Program-made: the position numbers and the translations under genes
Source: Leishmania martiniquensis
Lineage: Eukaryota > Euglenozoa > Kinetoplastea > Trypanosomatida > Trypanosomatidae
Assembly: GCF_017916325.1 (NCBI RefSeq)
Contig: NC_090160.1
Span: 757,001-821,000, forward strand
DNA: 64,000 nucleotides
Reading direction: 5' to 3'
Notes under the pieces: generated by a model
What the model was told of the DNA's origin: nothing
The model's input: the letters and a program-made list of their open reading frames with translations, nothing else
Database searches by the model: none
In this document: positions 29,878 through 41,000 of the stretch, one piece after another
Numbering within the stretch: position 1 is the stretch's first letter
How the letters are laid out: each line of letters begins with the position of its first letter

Positions 29878-31857
29878 CTATGACCACGACCGCAACGGTA
29901 GTGACAGCTCTGCCGCCTTAAGCCCCTCCAAGACGCTCTGTGCTTTCGTGTCGCCTCGACCGGCGGCACCGCCGTTTCTGCAGCAGTGTGCCTCAATGTT
30001 TTTCACGATGCTCGCCACGTCAGCGCGCCCAAAGCCCTCGTGCACGTGCTGCAGCGCGAAGGACTGCAGCTCTGCCTCGTACGGGGCACCGCCAATCTCG
30101 AGCGCAGCACCTCGGGCACTGGACAAGAGGCTGGTCACCATTCGCGCCGTTCCGCGTTCGTCGATCACCTCCATCGACAGTAGCGGGCGGAGCAGCTGAA
30201 GGCCCTCCCCGACGAGGCTCGCGAGGGCTGTCGCTGATGATCCCTGCCCCGCACTGCCCGACATGCGCTCCTGAAGCTCACTGAGTACAGTTGCCAACAC
30301 CGAGGTGCGGTGGGAGCTCCACGCACTCCACAACGATTCCGGCAATGCGGCGGCGGTGGTTGTACATGGCGGCACCAAACAGGACCGCGATGCACTTTGC
30401 AGGTGGTGACGCAGATGCTGCAGAACGGTGCGCAGCATGCATTGCATTGCCGGCACGTGGCCTTCCGGCAGCGGCTTCCCTTTTTCCTGGACGCAAACCT
30501 CTGCCAGCATCACTCGCATCGCCATATCTGAGGAGAGTGCAGAGGAAGCAGGCTTAGTGGCAGACGCTGGTTTCGCCAACGCCCTAGTCACGGTAGTGGT
30601 CCACTTTCCGCGTTGCCCAGTCGCCGCAGCGAGGTCTCCAGTTTCGCTGGTGGCAGCAGAGGCTGAACTCAATGGCCCAAAGAGTGCTGCCATTACGCCG
30701 TTGTGATAACTGCGCAAGGCATTCCTGCAGTCCATGTGCGGCGCCGCATCGGCCACCATAGGAAGGAAATACCTGAAGAAGAATTCTAAGGACTCCGTGT
30801 CGATGCGCCGGTAGAGACGCAGCAAGTCATTCACCACGGCAGCGGCGAAAGAGGTGCGCACGACCTCCGGAACGGAGCGCTGATGCAGGGCCACCACTCG
30901 CCGGTACCAGACAGGAAGTGACAGCCCTCCGATAGTGATTGGCTGCGCACACTGAATACTGCTGCTGCCGGCCACACCGCCGACGTACTGCATCCACTCC
31001 GCCTCGGAGAAGGGAAAGGCAAGGGTCGAGTCAGCCGGCACGTTACATTGCAGCTCAAGAGTCGCACTGTACATGACGCACGCGAAGGCGTGAATGTCGC
31101 GCTCTTCCAACGCAGTTGAATCGACCATTGAACCGCCGCCCACAATAAGCGGCAGCGAGCTGGCCACAAGCGCCTCGCGACACCGCTGCCACACCCTCTC
31201 GGCGCCAAGAACGCGCTCAATAAGCCCTTCAGCATGGCGTAGACTAGGGGCCGCGCTGCCCCTCTGCGCGGGCGCCGCGGCGCCGTCGCCTTCGCCGTCA
31301 CTGCGGCGCGGATTGGACTGTGACCCGAACTGGAGGGTGCATACATTCATCAGTAAGTCGCGGTACTCCTTCGCGCTCTGCAGGTCGAGCGTACTCGACA
31401 GCGGGAAGTGCTGCAGCAGCTCTTCGACGCAGTCCCAGTGGGAGCACTGTGTGGCCAATCCCCATAGCAGCCCTACATCGGTGGAGGAGAGGTCTTCGGT
31501 GGAGAGCCGCGTGGTATCTCGCACGATCTTCACCTCCGCTTCGCGCTTCAACGTCGCCAGCGCAGCCGTGGTGAAGGGAAACTGCTGCACGCCACTGAGT
31601 GCGCGCCGCACTCCTTTCAATGGCACGAAAAGCTGGTCGCTCGACAGAGCGACATCGCCGTGCTGAGCCTTCGCCATTCCAGTCAGAAGGGCCTCCAGCA
31701 GCTCTGCGTGCGGCACCTGCTCATAGAGGGAGTAGGTGATGAGCGTGTCGGTCATGGCGACAGGCAAGGTCTGCTGGTTCTCACGCAAGACCTGAAGCAT
31801 AGTGCGGTGCAGGATGCGGGAGAGTGGGCGCACCACTCGAAACGGCTGAAGATTCAT
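29878..31857 (-). CDS. Hypothetical, probably mitochondrial, helical-repeat protein
   Basis: 659 residues, not recognised by name. The N-terminus MNLQPFRVVRPLSRILHRTMLQVLR is basic, amphipathic and free of acidic residues, typical of trypanosomatid mitochondrial signals. The body is mostly predicted alpha-helix with Leu/Ala periodicity (AELLEALLTGMAKA; LLWGLATQCSHWDCVEELLQHF; VVNDLLRLYRRIDTESLEFFFRYFLPMVADAAPH; MAMRVMLAEVCVQEKG; MQCMLRTVLQHLRHHLQ), suggesting an ARM/TPR/PPR-like solenoid. Many trypanosomatid mitochondrial RNA-processing and ribosome-assembly factors look like this, but I cannot assign it. It has no cysteine motif or catalytic signature that I can see. Confidence 0.78.
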   Translation of the reverse strand: MNLQPFRVVRPLSRILHRTMLQVLRENQQTLPVAMTDTLITYSLYEQVPHAELLEALLTGMAKAQHGDVALSSDQLFVPLKGVRRALSGVQQFPFTTAALATLKREAEVKIVRDTTRLSTEDLSSTDVGLLWGLATQCSHWDCVEELLQHFPLSSTLDLQSAKEYRDLLMNVCTLQFGSQSNPRRSDGEGDGAAAPAQRGSAAPSLRHAEGLIERVLGAERVWQRCREALVASSLPLIVGGGSMVDSTALEERDIHAFACVMYSATLELQCNVPADSTLAFPFSEAEWMQYVGGVAGSSSIQCAQPITIGGLSLPVWYRRVVALHQRSVPEVVRTSFAAAVVNDLLRLYRRIDTESLEFFFRYFLPMVADAAPHMDCRNALRSYHNGVMAALFGPLSSASAATSETGDLAAATGQRGKWTTTVTRALAKPASATKPASSALSSDMAMRVMLAEVCVQEKGKPLPEGHVPAMQCMLRTVLQHLRHHLQSASRSCLVPPCTTTAAALPESLWSAWSSHRTSVLATVLSELQERMSGSAGQGSSATALASLVGEGLQLLRPLLSMEVIDERGTARMVTSLLSSARGAALEIGGAPYEAELQSFALQHVHEGFGRADVASIVKNIEAHCCRNGGAAGRGDTKAQSVLEGLKAAELSLPLRSWS

Positions 31858-32735
31858 TTGGCCCGCTTCCTACCGCAGATGACTCGCGCGCACGCACAAC
31901 GTGCATATAAGCTCACGTCTTGACAGCCCCTCCCTAAGGGTAGCCGGGGTGGGGTGGCTAACTGCACTGCCGTCGACGGGTTGTCGACCGCAACGCGCTC
32001 GTGCAGGCAGACGCGCGGATGTGTACACGTTGCATAGGAAGGGACAGGGGAATGTTGTTGTCGATTTGGTGGTGGCCCAGCCGAGGAGTGAAGAAAGAGT
32101 GTGTCGTAGGAGAGGCAGGGCGCCAGAGAGGGTGACAGCGAGAGGGAGAGGGGGCGGGGCGGGGCACACAGAAAGAAGCGGGGCCGACGTCAGTCACCGA
32201 CATGCGGCCGACGTGGCAGACGGAAACCCACTTGAGGACGAGGAATCGCTGCCGAGAGAAAGGGGCGCGGAGAGCGATGCCGCGCTGGCTCGGCGCACCA
32301 CGAAGTCTGTGCTACACGGCTGCCTCGATGCCCCCTCCTCCCACTCACGCGCCCAAGACTGCGTTGATCTGTACACGTACAGCGATGCACTGCAGAGCCT
32401 CATGCGCGACGGCGCTGCGTCTCCTCCTCCTACTCACTCCTTCCCCCGCGAAGGCTTCTCACCGTAGCGCTGGCTGCTGCGTGAGGGCTTCGATTCCATT
32501 TTCAGATGGAGTTACTATCAAAATGCGTATGCGTGTGCGCGGTGGACACGTGCGCACACGCCCAGAGGCACACATCGAACGCGTGCAGGCGAGGGCACAT
32601 ACACGCTTACACACACACACACACATCTATATATATATATAAGGGGCAGGCGGTGTGGCAACGACGCCTTCGATGCGCCAGTCTCAGCAGATCAAGCACT
32701 GCCTTCGTCAGTGCGCAGACGTGTAGCAGGGCGCC
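31858..32735. other. Gap between the first kinesin and the 659-residue orphan gene
   Basis: About 0.88 kb with no supported gene. It includes the CA/TA repeat at 32609-32642 just past the kinesin stop, and a GA-rich run at 32125-32163. Confidence 0.55.
32609..32642. repeat. Composite (CA)n/(TA)n microsatellite
   Basis: A CA run is followed by CT and a TA run on the plus strand. It lies about 95 bases past the kinesin stop codon, so it is almost certainly in that mRNA's 3'UTR, where it reads UA then UG. Confidence 0.85.
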
Positions 32736-35700
32736 TCAGCGTCCAGATCGTCGCGCTGCCATCGCGCGCCGAGAGGAGGGCGGCAGGCCTCCACCGGAAG
32801 ACGTCGAAGAAGCAGCAGCGCTACGTGATCGCTTAGAAGGTCCCGATCTGTTGCTAGCACCGCCACCACGACGGGTGTCGCCTCCGCGGTTGCCGTTTAA
32901 CGGTATTGCGGCCAGCGCTGGGCTGCCATGCAGCGATGACGCCCGCGTGCTCTGCTGCTGCTGCTGCGACGGCGACGACACGGGCATTGTCCCGCGCCCC
33001 CCCTGCAAGAAATGGCCACCAAGAGAGCCACACTCCAGCTCTTCCTCGGAAGGTGAGCCCGCCTGAGAGCAGAGAGGCGCCGCCGCTGCTGGGGACTCGC
33101 ACGGGAGAGGGGCCTCCAGCGGTGGAATGGGCACGGGCCCCGCCACCTGTGGGCTGCTGCTACCACCAGCGCAGCCCCACACACTCATTGCGGTTCCTAA
33201 AATAGGCGAGCTGGCCGCGGAGGAGGAAGATGTGGTGGTGCGGCACGCCGCCACCGAGGGGGCATGGACGCCCACGGCGCTCGACGACAGCGGGTCCAAA
33301 GCCCGAAGAGCGAACGCCGCACTGCAGCGCTGCATCTTACGCACCATGACGTCCAGCGCTGCCTCAGCTTCAGCAGGGGTGCCCGGGTGCGGAAAAACAT
33401 GGGCCGCGTGTCGTACGACGTCCGCACATGCGTCACGCACCGCCAACTGGAACGGCGCCGCATCCGCCAAGGAGGGCATTTTGGCTCTCAGCCGGAGCTG
33501 ATCACTGAAGCTTTCACGCGCCTCCCGCACATCGCGCTCACCGACCGCCTCCAACCGCTGCAGCTGATTCAGGTTGGTATTAAGCTCGCTGCGCAGCCGC
33601 CGACATACTTCTTCGATGCCACGTCGCCGACTGAGCTCGGCCCGTTCCACGTGCTCCTTGTACTCTGCAAAGGACTGCAGGCATTCGTTGAGCATTGCCG
33701 CCACCGCCTCGTTCAACCGGTGCACAGTGTGGAGGCACTGGGCGTCATACTGCTCCATCACAGCGGACCACGCTGGCGGCGCCATGGAGGTGCTTGTCGC
33801 CCGAATCATGAGGAGGGGCGCTGGCACGTCCGACACATTCATGGCCGTTGTCGAGCCGCAGCAGTCCTCGCTGCCGTCCTGCGCCGGAGCGTCCGTAACA
33901 CCAGATGAAGGCGGCGGTGCCAGCGGCGGAGGGGGGCAGGCGCCAATGGGCGGAGACGACAGCGGAGGAGCGCCGCTGCCTCGAAGAGTACCAATGGTAC
34001 TGCTGTTGCCTGTGAGGCAGCGGCGAGGGCCGCTGCTCGCTGTGGCGCCACCGCCACCGTGCCGAGGACGAGCGGGGCGACGTGTCGGGCTCACTGATGC
34101 CGAGGGTCCACCAGAGGTGACGCTACCGCGCTGCAGAGACGACGCAGTGCTGCCGCGCGCAGAAAAGGGAGCGGCAGCAGTCATGGGTCGACCAGGGTGG
34201 GAGAGCGCAGCGGCTGCTACGGCTGTCCGCGAGGGGGATCCATTGGGAACCGCCCCTGCGATGCCGCGGCTACCTGTGGACTGCGAGGGAGGCGGTGTAA
34301 AGCTGCGCCGCTCAGGTGTCGTTGCCGCAAAGGCGTCTTGTGCACACCGGGAGGCGCTGATGCCTGATTTCTGAGGGTGCACCTCCGCCTCGCTCTCCGT
34401 CAGCGCTGCGGCGGCGGCGTCGCTTGACGGGCAGCCGGCCGGAGAAAGAGGCAGTGGCGACGGCAGAGCGGTGGGCACGGGATCCTCCAGCGCGTTGAGG
34501 AGTTCCGTGCGCCACGCGTGCAGACGTGCGTAGTTGTCCGAAAAGGACCTCTTCACTGCGTCTTTCGCATCCGCGACCCCGCCGCGCACCATCCGCTGGA
34601 GGGCAGTTGCCTGGTACTCAAAGCGCTTCAGCGCTTCATGGTACACCTCTTTGAAGTTCTGCAGCTCCGCCTCCTTGTCTGTCAACAACGCGCGCAGAAC
34701 TTTCACCTGCGACTCCCATATATGCTGCCGCGCGTCGCTACTCTGACGGTCCTGCATGAGCTGCTCCACCGTTTCCTTGAGATGACCGTAGGACTCGGCC
34801 ATTTCCTGCGTCTGCTCGTGCTCCTCCTTTGTTATGTAGTACCCGCCCCGCTCGGCCACCCGCTCCTGCAGGCGGTTGCGCAGCTTCTGGTTCTCCACCT
34901 CTATCGAGCGTAGCCGAACGAGCAACTTTTCCCTCTCTGTGTTCGCGGCATTGCGGATGCTGCGAGCCTTGACAGCGTAGAGCAGCGTCGACTTGGTCTC
35001 CTCGATGTCACGGCCAACGGAGGAAATGCACGCAATCATGAGCGTCCGCGCGGTGCCGCCGATCGAGTCCTGCAAAAGTTCTGTCAGCTTCGAGTCGCGG
35101 TAGGGCACGTGGCTGGGCCGCGTCGCTTCATTTGTGTTGGAGAGCGCGAGGAAAACACTTTTTAGAGCCAACAGTGACTTGTTGATTTTGCCGGCCTCGC
35201 CAGCCGCGACGCCGGAGGCCTGTGACTTCTTCAAACTTTCCGACCCGGCCAAGTCGATCATGAAGAGGTGCGCCACTTCGGTCTGCTCTGTGAAGGAGTT
35301 GTACTCCTCCATGTCGAAGATGAAGACGACGTGCGAGCGACTGCTGCGCTCGTTCATCAGCGTTGCCGCCGTGTGGCGCCATGCCAGGCCACGCTGGATC
35401 GTCTCAATGGCGTCGTTCACTCTGCACAGGGTTACCTTGTGGGTGAATCGTGGGAAGCCGGAGATGAGTGTCACCTCCTCCTCCCCATTCGGACTAAGCA
35501 TGTCCGTGAGGCGCTCGTTGTAGATCTCGATCATCGACAACGTCAGCGCGCACTGCGCACCGTCCGAGGTCTTGTGCTGCACATGCTCCAGCATATTCGC
35601 CACGACCTTGTGCACCAGGCCGTGCCCCTCGCCGCCGCCTTCGCCGCCAAGCATGGTGTACGTTTTACCGGTGCCAGTCTGGCCGTAGACCATTATCGTC

Positions 35701-35912
35701 CCGTTCATGCCCTCCTTGACGCATTGCAGGATCGGCCGGCATGCCTGAAAAATGTCCTCCTGCGTGGATGTCGGAGGAAAGGTGAAGTCCGGGTCGTACG
35801 TCTTCGAGTCGAGCAGAATGCGGCGCCCTTGAATGTCGAGGCCGCCGGCTGGGCGCTCCTGCCCAAAGAGTGGGCGGCAGCGCACCGCTACCTTGATGCT
35901 GGACGCCGACAT
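32736..35912 (-). CDS. Kinesin with N-terminal motor domain
   Basis: 1058 residues. The motor begins at residue 6 (KVAVRCRP) and runs to about 325. The P-loop GQTGTGKT is at 77-84, switch I NERSSRSH at 187-194, switch II DLAGSE at 220-225, and the microtubule-binding segment HVPYRDSKLTELLQDSIGG at 268-286. Coiled coil follows to about 460 and again around 730-830. The sequence between and after these is Ser/Pro/Gly-rich and low-complexity, with a basic end (SRRAMAARRSGR). All nucleotide-binding residues are present, so it should be an active plus-end-type motor, but I cannot place it in a subfamily. Trypanosomatids have many expanded kinesins serving flagellum and cytoskeleton. It is followed downstream by the 659-residue orphan; acylphosphatase lies upstream. 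Confidence 0.93.
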   Translation of the reverse strand: MSASSIKVAVRCRPLFGQERPAGGLDIQGRRILLDSKTYDPDFTFPPTSTQEDIFQACRPILQCVKEGMNGTIMVYGQTGTGKTYTMLGGEGGGEGHGLVHKVVANMLEHVQHKTSDGAQCALTLSMIEIYNERLTDMLSPNGEEEVTLISGFPRFTHKVTLCRVNDAIETIQRGLAWRHTAATLMNERSSRSHVVFIFDMEEYNSFTEQTEVAHLFMIDLAGSESLKKSQASGVAAGEAGKINKSLLALKSVFLALSNTNEATRPSHVPYRDSKLTELLQDSIGGTARTLMIACISSVGRDIEETKSTLLYAVKARSIRNAANTEREKLLVRLRSIEVENQKLRNRLQERVAERGGYYITKEEHEQTQEMAESYGHLKETVEQLMQDRQSSDARQHIWESQVKVLRALLTDKEAELQNFKEVYHEALKRFEYQATALQRMVRGGVADAKDAVKRSFSDNYARLHAWRTELLNALEDPVPTALPSPLPLSPAGCPSSDAAAAALTESEAEVHPQKSGISASRCAQDAFAATTPERRSFTPPPSQSTGSRGIAGAVPNGSPSRTAVAAAALSHPGRPMTAAAPFSARGSTASSLQRGSVTSGGPSASVSPTRRPARPRHGGGGATASSGPRRCLTGNSSTIGTLRGSGAPPLSSPPIGACPPPPLAPPPSSGVTDAPAQDGSEDCCGSTTAMNVSDVPAPLLMIRATSTSMAPPAWSAVMEQYDAQCLHTVHRLNEAVAAMLNECLQSFAEYKEHVERAELSRRRGIEEVCRRLRSELNTNLNQLQRLEAVGERDVREARESFSDQLRLRAKMPSLADAAPFQLAVRDACADVVRHAAHVFPHPGTPAEAEAALDVMVRKMQRCSAAFALRALDPLSSSAVGVHAPSVAACRTTTSSSSAASSPILGTAMSVWGCAGGSSSPQVAGPVPIPPLEAPLPCESPAAAAPLCSQAGSPSEEELECGSLGGHFLQGGRGTMPVSSPSQQQQQSTRASSLHGSPALAAIPLNGNRGGDTRRGGGASNRSGPSKRSRSAAASSTSSGGGLPPSSRRAMAARRSGR

Positions 35913-37097
35913 GACCGCACTGGCGTCCCTCTTTTTTTAGCTGCTGCACGGGAGAGCAAAAGGAAAACTGAGAGGGGGGCCCTGTGCGTGTGCGCGTGTG
36001 TGTGATGAGTGGGTGGGTGGGGGGGTGGGGGGCGTCGACACGCACACGCACAGAGAGAGCGAGATACCCACTCGAGCAAACGCAGCTCTGTGCTATGGAG
36101 GCTTTGGGCGCCACTACACTTCAGTGATGTAGAGGAAATGAGTTGTACACTTATTCCTGAATGGCGCTGGCCTCTGTGGTTACGGTGCGGTGCGCTGTCT
36201 GTGTCTGTCTAATCGCAAGCAAGTGGAGTGGAAGAGTCAATCTAATGTGCTTCTAAAGGGAGAATGCCGTGCGCTGTACTTCCACACATGCGCGCGCACA
36301 CACACACTAACGGAGGTGCTTGCTCTGTGCTCTATGACGAGTCCTCTCCTAAAACGCTGCGTGCGTGTGTGCCTGGGGTGGGTGGACGCGATGGCGGGTG
36401 AGGGGGTTAGAGGGGAGAAGATGGAGAGAGGCACACCTGCTCGTGTACCTAGAACGCAGCAACGCAAAAAAAAAGAGCACACATGAGGGAGAGAGGATAC
36501 GCAAATCCAGGCACACACACGTGCAGCTCGACGGGTGCCGGTGTGCCTGAGTGCTTGAGTGAGTGAGCGCCAAGCTCCCTGTTCCGTCACGACAACCCAT
36601 GCGAAAAGGGGGAGGAGAGAGAAGGCGGTGATGTGTGAGGCAAAGCTGTTGGTGCGCCTGTGCACTCCACCAACGGCGTGGGCGCTCACCCTCACCGGAA
36701 GTCAGGGGCTCTCTGTCAGGGACGCCCCGGGATTGGGCAACATGCATCTCCGCTTTCTTGTGTGTCCAGCATGGAAAAAGAAAAAGGAGAGAGGGGGAAG
36801 GCGAAGGGCCATCGCGCCAGGACATGCCGAGTGACGAGTTCAGGAGGGAGGGGGATGCCCCCCCCTATGGGCTTGGCTGGGGCGGTAACCCTCCCTTCCC
36901 CCTTGCTCCTGCAAAGTGGTCCTACAGTAACCTCAGTATTCTGGCCAACGCACGCGCGCACACGCACACGGCGGCAGAACATCTCTGCGTGCAGGCAGGC
37001 ATGGGGGCAAGTAGTGAGTGGCCACGGCGCGAAACAGCGCGGCCGATTTCGTTTCTGTGCCAGCCCTCTCCCTTCCCCTCTCTCTTTTAATCCCTCA
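35913..37097. other. Gap between acylphosphatase and the first kinesin
   Basis: About 1.2 kb without a supported gene. It contains a G-quadruplex-type run at 36011-36032, CA/TG repeats around 35986-36003 and 36294-36306, a poly-A run near 36466 and GA-rich stretches. Open frames on both strands are repeat-derived. Confidence 0.55.
36011..36032 (+). other. Potential G-quadruplex motif on the template strand
   Basis: Four G-runs of 3, 3, 7 and 6-7 bases separated by single T form a textbook short-loop G-quadruplex motif on the plus strand, which is the template for the minus-strand genes. It lies about 100 bases upstream of the kinesin ATG at 35912. Confidence 0.5.
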
Positions 37098-37436
37098 CTA
37101 GCGGCTCACCACGAAGCCGCTCATCGTGCGGTTCATCGGCGGCGTTGCCATCACATCTGCGCCACCGCTCTGTGGGGCAGCCTGTGTGCAATCCTCCACG
37201 TCCACGGCGGTCACCTCCGCCTTTGGCGACCCGGTGTGGCACCACGCCTGCAACGCTTCTACTTGGTCTTTGGTCCCCTCCGCTAAGATTTCTACCCGAC
37301 CGTCCGGCAAGTTGCGCACGAAGCCCGTCACGCCCAGCTCTGCTGCCTTTAGCGCCGTGTACTTGCGGTAGAAGACGCCCTGCACGCGGCCGCTCACGAA
37401 GATGCGGTACGTGTAGATATAGGGTGACGCCTGCAT
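37098..37436 (-). CDS. Acylphosphatase
   Basis: 112 residues. The catalytic signature is complete: SGRVQGVFYRKYT with the phosphate-binding Arg at 24, and GFVRNLPDGRVEILAEG with the catalytic Asn at 42. The usual SPKAEVTAVDVED strand and a C-terminal strand SGFVVSR close the fold. The enzyme hydrolyses acyl phosphates such as 1,3-bisphosphoglycerate and carbamoyl phosphate, and is cytosolic. It is slightly longer than the common 90-100 residues because of an insert of about 15 residues (CTQAAPQSGGADVMATPP) before the last strand. It sits between two unrelated kinesin genes. Confidence 0.92.
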   Translation of the reverse strand: MQASPYIYTYRIFVSGRVQGVFYRKYTALKAAELGVTGFVRNLPDGRVEILAEGTKDQVEALQAWCHTGSPKAEVTAVDVEDCTQAAPQSGGADVMATPPMNRTMSGFVVSR

Positions 37437-38046
37437 AGGTGCCCTGAGGGCGGCTACGGTGCCCTCCTTCGTCCTCGTGCAGTACGTCAGCCGCGTGTGT
37501 GCGTGAGTCGTGCTACGCTTTTTCTTCGGTGGCCGAACGCCGTGATTAAGGGGGAGAGGGGAGGGGGTGGAAAGCGCGAGGAGAGGTGCGGTGAGGGGAG
37601 CTTAGGGTGACCAGTGAAGTGAGGAGAGAGGGGAGGGGAGGGGAGGGACAGCACAAAAGGTAGCTGCGACAGTACCGGAGAAGAGAGGGACGCTCACCAC
37701 TACCACCACCAAAGAGCCGTGAGACACGGAGAGAGGAGGCGGCGACTCATTCTGATCCTCGCATGGTCTTGCGGCATCGCTGCACCTCAGCATCTCTCAC
37801 TGACACGTGTACTTGCTTTTTTTGTCGGCATCACTCTCTTGAGTCGTGCAGCGGCAATGCGCTATCGTGAAGACGGAGAGGGCATAGAGACTGAAGGGCG
37901 GAGTGAAGTAACCCACCTCCTCCCTCTCCTCCCTACACAGCCACACAATTCGATGGATTCAACAACACAGGAGCCCCTTCAACGTTCGCCCCCACTGCAT
38001 CGCTTCAGAAAGACGCGCGTGCAGATAGGAAGAGGGACTGCACGCG
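37437..38046. other. Gap between the second kinesin and acylphosphatase
   Basis: About 0.6 kb without a gene. It has GA-rich runs near 37545-37570 and 37618-37648 that would serve as pyrimidine tracts for acylphosphatase splicing. Nothing else is seen. Confidence 0.5.
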
Positions 38047-41000
38047 CTAAACCTCTGCATCTATCGCCTTGATTGAAGCGTGAATGAGCCCCTGTAGGCT
38101 GAGCGCCTCACTGCTCAGCCTATCAGCTCCGCCTTTGCCGTTGACGGTGTCGGTGTTGGTCAGCAGCAGTTCACAGATGCGATCAATCTTGCCCTTCATC
38201 CGCTGCTCCAGGATGGTGCGGAGAGCCCGCCGGTCCTTCTCGTGCACCGCGAGCTTCTTCCGAAGCGTCTCCATCTCAGCTGCGTTTGCGTCGGGCGCTT
38301 TCGATGGCTCGCGGTGGCTCGCGCGGCCCGACATCTCCCGCTCCAGTTGTGTGATGCAGTGCTGCTGCTCTACTCGCGTCTGCGGCGCCTTCTCCCGTGC
38401 CTGTGCATCGCGCAGCTTGCGCTCCAAATCCACTGAGTCCACGGAATGGCGAGGGCCTGAGTGCGTCAAGTCAGCGCCAGGGGAGAGGGCTGGCAGCTGT
38501 GCCAGCACCCCCTGAAGACGCACCTTCTCTTCCACTTCCTGGAGACGTTGCCATACACGACTGACGGCAGACCGCCGGCTTGTGTCAGACGGCGCGCTAG
38601 CCGCCAAGGACGCCGTCTCTAGCAGGTGCTGCACCTCTACTCGGACCCGGTCGACCTCGCGCCCAAGCCGCTCCCGCTCCTTCGCATCAGCAAGAGCAGC
38701 GTCGCGCACCCCGTCCAGTGCGCTCATGTAGGATTTTCGGCGCGAGTCCCACTCTGCTCGCAGTTCTCGCTGCAGCTCAAACACGGCAGCGCCGTCTCCA
38801 GCGCTCAGCTGACGCGCCAGCAGGCGTGCCTCCTTGTCGGCGATATGTGCCCTGTCTTCGCTGTTGCGCAGCTGAAGCGTTAGTGCCGCTACGGTGGAGC
38901 GCAGCTGCGCGACTTGCGCGCTGTAGTGCGCGTGTACGATAGAGTCGGCGCGTTGCTGCAGGATTCGAGTGAGCTCCGCGTCGCTGAAGAGGCCGTCTTC
39001 GCTTGCTTCACCCCCGCCCTTGCAAGAAGAAGGCACTGTGGCGGTGTCTTTGCGGCCTTGGAGCATGACCAGCTCCACGGCGAGCTGCTCCGCCGTAACA
39101 GCGCAGTTCGGCTGTAGGAAGGACCGGTATCTGGGCGACGCATCGTCCTCTGACGACGGCGGCTGCACCCGTCGCTGATAGATATACTCTGCCGCTTGCG
39201 CCTCACTAGCGCTGCCGATGAGTTGCGGGTTCACCACCATCCTCATCGTAGAGGGCAATGGCGGCGATGTGGCCTGCTGGCCTGCGTCGCCTTGCCATGC
39301 TACCAGCTCCAGCTCCGCCTCCAGTTTCTGCACGTGCTGATCGTACGCGTCAACCTCTTCTTGGAGCAGTAAGATTGTTTCGTCGCGGTCGTTCAGTCGG
39401 GTGGTGAGACTCAGCATGATGTCGCGCTGCTTCAGCAGCAGGTGCTTGTAGCGCTCCACCTGCTCTTTGTCCTCCTCTACGGCTTGCCGCTCCCGGTCCA
39501 GCTCAAGAAGCCGCTCCGCGTATTCCTGGCTTGTGCGCGGGTTGCCCTCCATGCCGCCCTCGCGCATGATGGCCTCTAGCTGGCATATCCGACCCTCCAG
39601 CTCCTGCCGTACGCGCAACTCTTCCTGATGCGCCGCTGACGACTCCTGAAGCGCAACAAGCGCGGCCTGCCGGTCTTCTTCCGCGCGCCGTCGGTCTTCT
39701 TCCAACTCGGAGAGCAGCAAGTGCGTTTGGGCGGAGTCCATGAGCCGACTACCACCATTGTCGCTCGCCTCTGTGCGCTCCTGCAGTTGCTGCCGCAGTC
39801 GTCGCAGTTCCTGCTCATACGACCGGAGCAGCGTCGCCTGGCTCATGCCCTCGTTCACCACGGCGTGGTTCTTAATATTCTTGGCGCGATTGGCGAACAT
39901 AAGCGTAGAGAGCGACTCCGTGTACGACTCCAGCGCTGGTGAAATGCAAGCGATGAGGGTCGTCTTGCAGTTGCCGCCGAGTGAATCCCGCAGCACGCTC
40001 GTGAGAGCGGAGTTGCGGAATGGAATGTGCCGCTGCGCCCGACGGCCATGTACGCTGGACTTTGCGGCTAAGGCAGCGATGACGTTGCCAAGCTCGTGCA
40101 GCGACTTGTTAATGCTCTTGGTCTCCTCCAACCGCTGCCCCGTGACACCGGCAAGCCGAATCTTTTCACTACCGGCCAAGTCTACGATATTGAGCTTTCC
40201 GAAGCGGTAGGAGAGCGGGTTCGCCTGGTCGCCCTCCATCGCCTCCACGACAATCGTGAAGATGGCGTGGGAGCGGGAGGACAGCTCGCTCAGCTTGGTG
40301 GCACTTGTTGCCCGCAGCGCCGTGCCCTTGGCGATGAGCCCGTACACATCCTCTGGGGTGCGTACGATCCACTCCGACAACCCATCTACGTAAACGCCAC
40401 GCTGAGGTGTGTGGTGCACGACTAAGCTGCTGCAACGGCTTGCACCACCACTGGCAGCGTTGCCGCCACCAAACGCCGCGGTCGGCGGCTCCAGCAGGTC
40501 TGAGATGACCTCGTTGTAGATCTGCATGTAGGAGGCTCGAACGAGGAACTTCGTATCTCTGCTGGTGCGACGCTTTTCCTGTATGTGTGCAAAGACGTCT
40601 TCGACGGCGCGAGGAATGATGCCGCGCTCCTCCTCATTGGTGAAGCCCTCCATCGTGTATGTCTTGCCTGTGCCGGTCTGCCCGTACGCCATGAGCGTAG
40701 CGTTGTAACCCTCTAGCACCGAGAACACTGCTGGCCGCGCGCTTGATTCGTACACGTCCTCCTGCGTTGTGTCTGCCGCATACACGCGGTCGAACGTGTA
40801 GCTTTGCCGCGAGTACACTGCCCCCCGACCGTCCTCGGTGTCCAGAGCATCGCAGAGGGTGATGGTGCTGGCGTGCTGCGGTGCTATCTGAATCACATCG
40901 ACGAAGGGCCGATAGCCATGCAGCTCGCGCTGCAGCGGTGGGCGAACGCGCACCACCACCCTAAAGTTATCGCGCGTGCTGGCGGCACCGCTGGAGTAGA

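Noticed and set aside
33574..34374. A 266-residue plus-strand open frame inside the first kinesin
   Set aside because: It is fully antisense to the kinesin linker region and is an antiparallel shadow. The kinesin frame carries the conserved motor motifs.
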